Assembly: GCA_945870185.1 (NCBI GenBank)
Contig: CAMBRK010000039.1
Span: 1-40,193 of the forward strand
DNA length: 40,193 nucleotides
Source: Aureispira sp. CCB-QB1
GTDB lineage: Bacteria > Bacteroidota > Bacteroidia > Chitinophagales > Saprospiraceae
Reading direction: 5' to 3'
The translations under genes were made by a program, and so were the position numbers. The stretch's first letter is position 1, and the number at the start of each line of letters is the position of its first letter. The notes beneath the pieces were generated by a model. It did no database searches. It saw only the letters and a program-made list of their open reading frames with translations, and was not told the origin of the DNA. Positions 23,499 to 31,227 of this stretch are shown piece after piece.

Positions 23499-26471
23499 AT
23501 GAAAATCATAAAATTAAATTTAATCTTACTATTCTGTATTAGTGTTTTTTCTATTGATATTATGGGTCAGGAACATTGTTTAACCCCTCAATATTCTTCT
23601 AATCAAAGTTCTAATGCTTCTCCAAGTAATTCAAGTACTGGAACAACTCCAAAAATATTAAGAGTCTATTTTCACGTAGTGCGCAGATCTAATGGTACAG
23701 GTGGTTACTTGCAGTATCAGGTCAAAGAAGCTTTTAACATTCTTAATAGAGATTTTCAGAATATTTCAAATCCAAAGAACCACCAACCTCCTTTAGGACT
23801 AATTTCATTTTCTTGGGATGGCTGTATTGATTATATAGATAGTGACTCTTATTTTAACGGAAAAATTTCAAATAATATTTTTAATGTTAATAAGAATAAT
23901 GATGGTATTGATATTTACTTATTTCCTCCAACTGGTGTTTTATGGGGCGGATTAGCAAATGGAATAGCCACAATTGCTCAGTTTCAAATTTTTGGAAGAA
24001 TAGGAACAATTCCTACTGCATTAACATCCATTATTTCACATGAAATGGGACATGTACTTAATTTGTATCATACTCATAGGTCATGTGATGAAGCTTTTGG
24101 AGGTATATGGGAAAATACAGATGAAACAAATTGTGAAGATGCGGGAGATTATTGTTGTGACACTCCAGCCGACCCCAATATGGATTATAATGTCTCTAAT
24201 TGTTTGTGGACAGGTGTACCTGAAGAACGTTGCGGTCTTGCGGCCCCAGAACCTTGGTCAGCCTATAATCCCGATGAGAAAAACATTATGGCTTACTCAC
24301 TTCCTGAGTGTACCGAATATTTTTCTTATGAACAATATGATCGAATGCATACAGCAATAGGAAATCTTTCTTTTTTGCAACAATGTGTTGTTCAAAATGC
24401 ATCAACAAATGGATACTGTAATTGCCCTGAAAATGATATTATCATAAATGAAAACACAATTGTTGATCACGATTGGTATGTTACAGGAAATATTATTTTA
24501 ACTAATAACAGTACTCTTACTGTAAAATCAACAGTTTTTTTTAAAGAAAATAAATTTTTAGAAGTTACTGATGGGAGTAAATTAGTGATGGATGGAGGAA
24601 AATTAACAAGTTGTGGGTTAAATTGGAAAGGAGTTATTGCCAAAAATAGTTCACCTTTTAGCCAGACTTTTGCAGTTGAATTGAAAAATAGTTCAACAAT
24701 TGAAAAGGCAGAGATTGGAATCAACACTTTAATGAGCACTAATTCATGGCCATATACATTGAGTGGTGCTAAAATAACTAGTGATAATTCAACTTTTCAA
24801 AACTGTGGTATAGGAATTAATTTTGGGCCTTTTGGTTTTGCAAGTCCATTTTGGTCTTGGACAGACCAATCAAAAATTCAAAATTCTGGCTTTTTTAATT
24901 GTGGTACAGGAGCAATTTTGGAAAATAATCTTGGAGTTGAATTTGTAGGTAGTTCGTTTTCAGGTTCCAATACCATAGGGATAGATGTTAGAAATTCACA
25001 AATTATTGCTACTGGATGTGATTTTGGTGGTTATCAAGGAATATTATTTTCAGGAACTTGGCCGAGTTTGATTGGTTCTGGTATTTCTAACAATACATTT
25101 TTTAGTACTGAAGGGATTTATATCGATGGTCAAGGCAATGCTTCTCCACATGATATTACAGGCAATTTTTTTACCAGCACTGCTGGTATATCCAGTTTTA
25201 GTCAAGTAGCTTTCAATATTCAAAGTAATGATTTTGCCAATACTCCATTGGGAGTGTCTTCATGGTATACTGGAGACGATTATAATCTAGTTAGCGATAA
25301 TGGATTCCTTGGAAACAATTATGGTAATTCAGCATATGGATATAATAATATAGAATATCTTGATAATTGTTTTGATTACAGTAGCATTACTGATATAGAA
25401 GTGTTTCATGGGGCCTCGATTTTTCCTTCACAAGGAAACCCAGTTTTAGCAGCCGGCAATTGTTTTTCATTTATTCCCACGAAGATTCTAACAGGTATAG
25501 GTTCATCACCATTTGAATATTATGTATTAAAAAATACAGATAATACTTCATGTAAAAAACCAGGCACAGGAAATTTTTCTGAGGAGATTGCAGATTCTGA
25601 GGATCTTTTGAATTGTGGAAGCGGTGTATGGACTACATTACCTCCCAAATATAGAAACTGTATCATCCCGAAAAATCTTGAAGAAAAAAAGACTATGGAA
25701 GCCGCTTTAAAAGCAGAAATCTTAAGAATCAAAAATGATCCTAGTATTTCTTCAGCATTAAAAAAATGGTTAATAGCGAGATATGAGCGATGCCTTAAAA
25801 AACTCAAAGGTGAAATTGGATTGCAAATTATCAAAGAAGAAACAAATGGTAAAGAAGAGGCAATTACCTATTTTTCAAACCAACAACTTTTTAGTCACAA
25901 AATCATGGCCTATGCTATCATTATGGAAGAAGGAGAATTGGAACGAGCGTCAGTTTATTTGAATGGGTTACCTACTGAAAATAGTGCACAGTCAGATTTT
26001 GTATTTGCAAACAACATATTCTTATCATACTTGGAAAACAGAAATGAGTTTGTCCTAAGTATCACAACAAAAGAATCTCTTAGGGTCAAAGCTTTGCAGG
26101 AAAACGAATTATCGGGCTACATAAGGGCTATTTATTTTAAATTGACTGGAGAAAGATTAAGGATACCATTATCTCATATTCAGAATGTTGAACCAAGAAG
26201 TTCACATTTCAATAATTCGTCTGAATTATCTATAACATCTTATCCAAACCCTATACTAGGAAACGAACACATTATTGAAATTAAAACTAATGTTTCTAAT
26301 CAAAAATATTCTATCAATTTGAAAGATATTACTGGTAAAATCATGAAAACTTCGAATGCTGTTATTGGTAAAAATATTTTTGACATGGCAGATATAGTAC
26401 AAGGTGTCTATATAATTGAAGTCCTGTCAGAATACGATAAGTTGTATACCAACAAAGTGGTGCGTTTATGA
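23499..26471 (+). CDS. Secreted M43-type metalloprotease with beta-helix and T9SS sorting domain
   Basis: A 990-aa exported protein. A signal peptide (residues 1-23) is followed by a pappalysin-like (M43) zinc protease domain at ~50-295. HEMGHVLNLYH gives zinc ligands His181, His185, His191 and catalytic Glu182, and IMAYSLPEC (~262) is the Met-turn. Residues ~310-640 are Asn/Gly/Ser-rich short strands typical of a right-handed parallel beta-helix. Residues ~690-830 are helical. The last ~80 residues (SYPNPILGN... QGVYIIEV...NKVVRL) are a T9SS type A sorting domain, so it should be exported by T9SS and anchored on or released from the surface. Substrate unknown; the helix domain could bind glycans or surfaces. 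Confidence 0.9.
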   Translation: MKIIKLNLILLFCISVFSIDIMGQEHCLTPQYSSNQSSNASPSNSSTGTTPKILRVYFHVVRRSNGTGGYLQYQVKEAFNILNRDFQNISNPKNHQPPLGLISFSWDGCIDYIDSDSYFNGKISNNIFNVNKNNDGIDIYLFPPTGVLWGGLANGIATIAQFQIFGRIGTIPTALTSIISHEMGHVLNLYHTHRSCDEAFGGIWENTDETNCEDAGDYCCDTPADPNMDYNVSNCLWTGVPEERCGLAAPEPWSAYNPDEKNIMAYSLPECTEYFSYEQYDRMHTAIGNLSFLQQCVVQNASTNGYCNCPENDIIINENTIVDHDWYVTGNIILTNNSTLTVKSTVFFKENKFLEVTDGSKLVMDGGKLTSCGLNWKGVIAKNSSPFSQTFAVELKNSSTIEKAEIGINTLMSTNSWPYTLSGAKITSDNSTFQNCGIGINFGPFGFASPFWSWTDQSKIQNSGFFNCGTGAILENNLGVEFVGSSFSGSNTIGIDVRNSQIIATGCDFGGYQGILFSGTWPSLIGSGISNNTFFSTEGIYIDGQGNASPHDITGNFFTSTAGISSFSQVAFNIQSNDFANTPLGVSSWYTGDDYNLVSDNGFLGNNYGNSAYGYNNIEYLDNCFDYSSITDIEVFHGASIFPSQGNPVLAAGNCFSFIPTKILTGIGSSPFEYYVLKNTDNTSCKKPGTGNFSEEIADSEDLLNCGSGVWTTLPPKYRNCIIPKNLEEKKTMEAALKAEILRIKNDPSISSALKKWLIARYERCLKKLKGEIGLQIIKEETNGKEEAITYFSNQQLFSHKIMAYAIIMEEGELERASVYLNGLPTENSAQSDFVFANNIFLSYLENRNEFVLSITTKESLRVKALQENELSGYIRAIYFKLTGERLRIPLSHIQNVEPRSSHFNNSSELSITSYPNPILGNEHIIEIKTNVSNQKYSINLKDITGKIMKTSNAVIGKNIFDMADIVQGVYIIEVLSEYDKLYTNKVVRL

Positions 26472-26501
26472 TTTATTTGAATAAAACAATCAAGTGAAAA
26501 G

Positions 26502-26531
26502 CAGGCATCAAAAATCAGCTGCCTGTTTTTT
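26502..26531 (+). terminator. Terminator-like hairpin after the M43 protease
   Basis: CAGGCA and TGCCTG form a 6-bp stem (extendable by weak pairs) with a 12-base loop and a T tract. It ends 15 bases before the next ATG at 26547, which leaves no room for a new promoter, so read-through or partial termination is implied. Confidence 0.75.
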
Positions 26532-26546
26532 CGAAAATCAAAAAGA

Positions 26547-28079
26547 ATGAAATTTTTTATTTATTGCGCGATTAATTTTTTTTCTTTTACTACTGTAATT
26601 TGTCAAAACAAATATGCTAAAATTATAGATTTTAATAATAGGCCACAAGGAGCAGAAGAAATAGTAAAATATCAACATAATTATTTTATTCATCACGATG
26701 GAATTTGTATCGATGAAGATGGAAATTTATTAGAAGCATGCTGCGGAGTGTTATTAATGGATGAACATGCAAATATATCGGATAGTGTGTTAGTTCGTAG
26801 TTTTAGTACTGGGGTTGAGTCCATGATTATCGATAGTGTCCATAATCAAATTTATTTTGTTGGAGAAGAATATCCAAAGGATGATTACTCTAAGGCTTTT
26901 ATAGTAAATCAGATCCATTTAGATGATCTATCTTTGAAAAATAGCTATAGATTGAATGATGGCAGGGCTGAAGAAAGAATATATTATCAATTAGTTTCTA
27001 CACTTTTTAACCAAAAATTGATGGTTGGTGGAACTACAAATGATTTGAATAGGCAATCTGGGTTAGGTCTAATATTTATAGTTGATAATAACAAAGTAGA
27101 TTCTCTTTTAACCATAAATTATGCTGCGGGCAATACTTTATGGTCATCTTTAGTGGATGTAAATAATCTTCTCACACTTTCTGTACTAATGAGAGAAAAC
27201 GGACTTAATGAAAAGGCACATATAATCAAATACGATCAAAATCTAAACTTAGTATGGCATTGGATTTCTGAACCCACTCGTTCGACTCAATCATCTTATA
27301 TTTGCGAACTAAACAACGGCAATATAGTGATAGCATTAGCTGACAAAACATTTAATAATGCTGTTAAGCTCCAATGTGTAAGACCTGACAAAAGTATCGC
27401 TTGGGAATTCAAATTTTGGGATCATAATACAAAAACTGCCAGAAATGTATATTCTCTAAAAAAACTTAAGAATGGAGATTTTATCGGCACAGGAACTTAT
27501 GGAAATACCAATATCAATGTTAGTTCAAGAATACTAAGAGTTCCTTATATATTCCGTATGACTACTGAAGGAAAATTGCTTTGGGAAAAGGCATTTTACA
27601 GAGACCGACCTGTATTGGACTTTTGCGAAGGTAGTTTTTCAGATGTAGAAGAAACTGAGAATGGCGATTTAATAGCCGTTGGAGATATAAGGAACTACCT
27701 TGAGTATGATCCTGTTGTCATGCAAGGACGATCCGATCCTGACATCCTTATCGTACGTATGGATGCCAATGGATGTATTGACGATAAGTGCGAGATGCTT
27801 ACCAAGATCATTCCTGACACTATAAGTAGTACAATGAATATATCTCAATCCTATGAAGAAGCCATGCTATATCCTAATCCATCTGATGGAGTGATGCAAC
27901 TCCTAAATAGGGAAGAAGTAACAAAGCTATCTTTCTTTTCTGTCCAGGGAGGATTAACAATGGAAACCATAAACCCGGATCAGGATTTATCTTGTTCTGA
28001 TCTACCTTCAGGCTTATATATTGTGCATATACATCTCAAAACTGGCAAGATCATAAAGCAAAAAATAATAATTCATTAA
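26547..28079 (+). CDS. Secreted repeat protein with T9SS sorting domain, function unknown
   Basis: 510 aa. Signal peptide at 1-19 (ends VICQ), then repeated short strands with patterns such as NGDFIGTGTYGNTN and NGDLIAVGDIRN, which suggest a beta-propeller-like fold. The C-terminal ~75 residues (MLYPNPSDG... LPSGLYIVHI...KQKIIIH) are a T9SS type A sorting domain. No catalytic motif is recognised. The gene follows the M43 protease across a terminator-like hairpin and is 11 bases before the next T9SS cargo gene, with which it is probably co-transcribed. Adhesin or scaffold is possible, not shown. Confidence 0.82.
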   Translation: MKFFIYCAINFFSFTTVICQNKYAKIIDFNNRPQGAEEIVKYQHNYFIHHDGICIDEDGNLLEACCGVLLMDEHANISDSVLVRSFSTGVESMIIDSVHNQIYFVGEEYPKDDYSKAFIVNQIHLDDLSLKNSYRLNDGRAEERIYYQLVSTLFNQKLMVGGTTNDLNRQSGLGLIFIVDNNKVDSLLTINYAAGNTLWSSLVDVNNLLTLSVLMRENGLNEKAHIIKYDQNLNLVWHWISEPTRSTQSSYICELNNGNIVIALADKTFNNAVKLQCVRPDKSIAWEFKFWDHNTKTARNVYSLKKLKNGDFIGTGTYGNTNINVSSRILRVPYIFRMTTEGKLLWEKAFYRDRPVLDFCEGSFSDVEETENGDLIAVGDIRNYLEYDPVVMQGRSDPDILIVRMDANGCIDDKCEMLTKIIPDTISSTMNISQSYEEAMLYPNPSDGVMQLLNREEVTKLSFFSVQGGLTMETINPDQDLSCSDLPSGLYIVHIHLKTGKIIKQKIIIH

Positions 28080-28090
28080 AAAGTAAAAAA

Positions 28091-28870
28091 ATGAAAAGTT
28101 TAATGATAATATTATCCATCATAATGGCTTCAGTCCATTCCTTTAGTCAAAAAATACCCAATGCTGGATTTGAAAAATGGAAGGTAGAATTTCAGACCTA
28201 TTGGGATTTGGAAGAATGGGAAACGACGGCTAGTGACGTTTCTATAGCAATTAAACCAGCTCTTGGTTTTGATAGTAAATTAGGTTTAGAATTAAATGGG
28301 GGAGGCTATGCGAGAACAAAGTTTCATTGCATGTCAGTTCCGCACAGTTTGAAAGCTTATATCAAAAACAAGATGCAACAAAATGATACTGCTCATATAC
28401 ACGTTTCATTTTATTCTGGAAAATCAAAGGTCAAGAATATCAAGTGGCACCACAGTACAACTATAGATGATTGGACACCAGTAAACATTATTTTCGCTGA
28501 TATACCAGCATCACCTAAAACAGATTCTATAGAAATTGAAATTTTTGGTGGTAAAGAATGGCGATCTCCATTTTATATAGACGAGCTTTCTTTTGAGTAT
28601 GCAAGTAGTACACAACAGAATGATATTGTAGATCATTTTAATATCTTTCCTAACCCAATTACCAGCCAAGCATCCATAGAAATCGGCAATATACCCAACA
28701 ACTCCAAGTTTTTGATTACTGATTCGGAAGGGCAATTAGTCAAAGAGATCCATCATATTGATCACGTGATGCTGATAGACCGCCATGATTTGGAAAAAGG
28801 TGTATATTTTATATCATTGATCCAAAATAATACGATACTGACCACTAAAAAAATCATTATTGTGGATTAA
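28091..28870 (+). CDS. Small secreted protein with galactose-binding-like domain and T9SS sorting domain
   Basis: 259 aa. Signal peptide 1-20, then a beta-sandwich-like domain beginning IPNAGFEKW, a start pattern common in Bacteroidota carbohydrate-binding-like domains, and ending PFYIDELSFEY. The last ~77 residues (IFPNPITSQAS...KGVYFISL...KKIIIVD) are a T9SS type A sorting domain. It therefore seems to be a surface-exported binding module with no enzyme domain. It is 11 bases after the preceding cargo gene and is closed by a strong bidirectional terminator. Ligand unknown. Confidence 0.8.
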   Translation: MKSLMIILSIIMASVHSFSQKIPNAGFEKWKVEFQTYWDLEEWETTASDVSIAIKPALGFDSKLGLELNGGGYARTKFHCMSVPHSLKAYIKNKMQQNDTAHIHVSFYSGKSKVKNIKWHHSTTIDDWTPVNIIFADIPASPKTDSIEIEIFGGKEWRSPFYIDELSFEYASSTQQNDIVDHFNIFPNPITSQASIEIGNIPNNSKFLITDSEGQLVKEIHHIDHVMLIDRHDLEKGVYFISLIQNNTILTTKKIIIVD

Positions 28871-28895
28871 TTAAAAATTTACTTCATCTTAAACA

Positions 28896-28931
28896 AAAAA
28901 AGGATCCCCAAACTATTGGAAATCCTTTTTT
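28896..28931. terminator. Bidirectional terminator between convergent genes
   Basis: AAAAAAGGAT and ATCCTTTTTT form a 10-bp stem, with inner CCAA/TTGG pairs. The A and T tracts suit termination in both directions, for the T9SS cargo gene and for the convergent SPOR protein gene. Confidence 0.88.
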
Positions 28932-28959
28932 CATCTTTTATGAAGGTGTTAAATTCGGA

Positions 28960-31023
28960 TCAATTTTGCTTCAATCTCTCCAGTACACCACCATTATCGA
29001 TCACGACTTCTGATGTTTTAAACCCTCTGTTGGATGCGGCTATCTGAGCTTTTTTGGCTTCTTCCAGACTGTTGTATCCAGCCAGGATAAAAATGATCCA
29101 GTCCCCTTTGGTCCACTGCTCTATTCTACCTAGATCTTTTACTTTATTGATATCAAACCAAATCGGGTCTTCATATGATGCCAATCTGACTTTGTATTTG
29201 TTGCCCGATTTATATTCTTTGGCTACTTCCGGATTTTTGGTATTGAAATTTCCTTGATCTGAAAAACTGTTTTCGTCTTTACTGGATAGGATGAGTTCCA
29301 TTTTTGCCGTATTGAGTATTTCAAAAGCTATAAAAGCATCTTTGTATCCATTGGCTCTGACTTTGGTGAGGATATCTTCTGCCTCGCTTCTATCTGTAAA
29401 ATACCCAAGTCTTACTTTGATGCTATTGTTATTAAACATTTTATAGATGTTGCCATATTTCAATAGTGGTTTGAACTTGGCAAAGTTTGGTTTGGAAGCA
29501 GACATAGAAGCCAATTGGATAAAAAAGACTTCTGTATTAGGAATGATTTCATCCATGGCGATTCTGTGAGCTCCTGCTAGTGACATTTCAGCCATGGTAT
29601 TGGTACCTACTTTGTTGGCATCAAATTTGGGAAGCTCAAAAGCAATTTTGTTTTCTGATGATGCTCTGAGTGATACTGTAGTCGCTTCAGACTCCATTTT
29701 CACTGTATTTTTTTGCGTTTCAGCAGCCAGGATTTCAAGAGATACTGCTTCAGGTGCATCTGCTAACATTTCTATTTCTTTATCAGCACTCAATATTTCT
29801 GTTTTGTAGATATCATTTGCTCCTCTTCCACCCAGGCGATTTGATGTGAAATACAATGCACCATTTTGGTTTACATATGGAAAGTAATCATCATCAGGAG
29901 AGTTGATCCCATTGCCTGCATTGATAGGTGTTGACCAGTCTCCCATGGTTACTGTAGATGTGAAAATATCAAATCCTCCTAAACCTGTCTCAAAGTCAGA
30001 TGCAAAATAGAGTTTATCTTCGTGCAAATATGGTGTCACCTCATCAGCATCCGTATTGATAGCAGGTCCCAGGTTTTTGGGTAGCGACCATTTTTCATTG
30101 TTCCAGTAAGACACATAGATGTCATATCCGCCAAATCCACCAGCACGATTAGATGAAAAATAAAGCGCGGTACCATCAAAGGCAAGATGAACCGAGTTGA
30201 TAGATGAGTTCACCTCATTAAACTCAAAAGGTTTGGCGGAAGTGATTTCACCTTTTTCATTGACATCAGCTATGTACAGAACAGATTTATTGGATTTAAA
30301 TAAATTGAATTCATTACCTATTTTACCTTCTAGCAAGGCACATTTCAAGCCATTTTCCGCAAAACTTAATGGACCCACATGGTTTATCTTACCTTGGATA
30401 CCTTTTAGGTAGCTGATTCTGTTTTTAGTGGTCTGATATATAAATGATTTATGTCCTGTACTATTATTGTTTCCGCTCCATTCTCTTTCTGTTTCTGTCA
30501 TCAAGATATCTTCTCTAAATGAGCTGAACACCGGACTATTTTTGTACATGGTCAAGCCAAATTCTGATGCAGAACTATTAGTAGGCATGACGATGACATC
30601 GTGCGATGCTTTTTTGGACATCTCATTTTTTGCAAATGCCAAACCATCAAGATTAAGTTTTTCAGATGATGATTGATTTATTTTTCCAAATACAGATAAC
30701 GCTTCATCATATCTCATCTGACGCTTGAGCATCAATCCATAATTTTTATGAAAGGAATCGAACTTATGATCTGCGGGCAACATTTTGTAGTATCGTTCCG
30801 CTGTTGCAAAGTCTCCATTTTCGTAAAGTAAATTTGCTAGATTGCCTGCCGAGACCAGATCAGATGGAGATTCGGAAAGATAATTCTTATAACTTATGAT
30901 GGCGTTTTTTGTATCACCGGATTCCAGCTGAATTTCCGCTTTTCTCAGCATTTTTTGTGCTGAAACATCACCAACCATCACTACTAAAAATAGTGAAAAT
31001 AATAATTGTATTTTACTTATCAT
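28960..31023 (-). CDS. TPR / PD40 beta-propeller / double SPOR envelope protein
   Basis: 687-aa exported protein. Signal peptide at 1-22, TPR repeats ~25-130, then a PD40-type propeller region (~270-410) with repeats such as LYFSSNRAGGFGGYDIYVS, LYFASDFETGLGGFDIFTS and LYFTSNRLGGRGANDIYK. A Glu/Ala-rich linker follows. Two SPOR-type domains are suggested by VFFIQLASM...GYFTDRSEAEDILTKVRANGYKDAFI (~494-566) and YKVRLASYE...AGYNSLEEAKKAQIAASNRGFKTSEVVI (~606-675). SPOR domains bind denuded peptidoglycan. TPR plus propeller resembles PorE of the T9SS, but the OmpA-type peptidoglycan module and CRD are missing. It probably anchors an outer-membrane or T9SS complex to the wall; function inferred. 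Confidence 0.82.
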   Translation of the reverse strand: MISKIQLLFSLFLVVMVGDVSAQKMLRKAEIQLESGDTKNAIISYKNYLSESPSDLVSAGNLANLLYENGDFATAERYYKMLPADHKFDSFHKNYGLMLKRQMRYDEALSVFGKINQSSSEKLNLDGLAFAKNEMSKKASHDVIVMPTNSSASEFGLTMYKNSPVFSSFREDILMTETEREWSGNNNSTGHKSFIYQTTKNRISYLKGIQGKINHVGPLSFAENGLKCALLEGKIGNEFNLFKSNKSVLYIADVNEKGEITSAKPFEFNEVNSSINSVHLAFDGTALYFSSNRAGGFGGYDIYVSYWNNEKWSLPKNLGPAINTDADEVTPYLHEDKLYFASDFETGLGGFDIFTSTVTMGDWSTPINAGNGINSPDDDYFPYVNQNGALYFTSNRLGGRGANDIYKTEILSADKEIEMLADAPEAVSLEILAAETQKNTVKMESEATTVSLRASSENKIAFELPKFDANKVGTNTMAEMSLAGAHRIAMDEIIPNTEVFFIQLASMSASKPNFAKFKPLLKYGNIYKMFNNNSIKVRLGYFTDRSEAEDILTKVRANGYKDAFIAFEILNTAKMELILSSKDENSFSDQGNFNTKNPEVAKEYKSGNKYKVRLASYEDPIWFDINKVKDLGRIEQWTKGDWIIFILAGYNSLEEAKKAQIAASNRGFKTSEVVIDNGGVLERLKQN

Positions 31024-31059
31024 GACCTTATAAAATTAACAATAAACATATTAAAGATA

Positions 31060-31092
31060 CAAATATAGTAATATTAGCTGTTAGTAAACAAA
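31060..31092 (-). promoter_or_regulatory. Promoter of the TPR/PD40/SPOR gene
   Basis: Read on the minus strand: TTTG (31089-31092), a 21-base spacer and TATATTTG (31060-31067). Both boxes match the Bacteroidota consensus, with one base extra in the spacer. Confidence 0.6.
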
Positions 31093-31203
31093 TAATATAT
31101 GTAAAAAATTTGTAATTTGTAAAAATTTAACAAAAATAGATCCATTTTGTTGTCTAGCCGACAGTTTTGAGCATTTTAGTGACTCCATGTGAAGTATTTT
31201 TTT

Positions 31204-31211
31204 TACATTTG
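31204..31211 (+). promoter_or_regulatory. -7 element that fixes the start of the S8 protease
   Basis: TACATTTG, a full TAnnTTTG match. It lies between an in-frame GTG (31189) and the ATG at 31228, so a transcript from it cannot use the GTG; translation should begin at 31228 after a leader of about 10 bases. No -33 box is evident. Confidence 0.55.
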
Positions 31212-31227
31212 TATATATTTTCGATCT

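Noticed and set aside
31189-31227. GTG start for the S8 protease
   Set aside because: A -7 promoter element lies between the GTG and the ATG at 31228, and the extra residues would precede the signal peptide.
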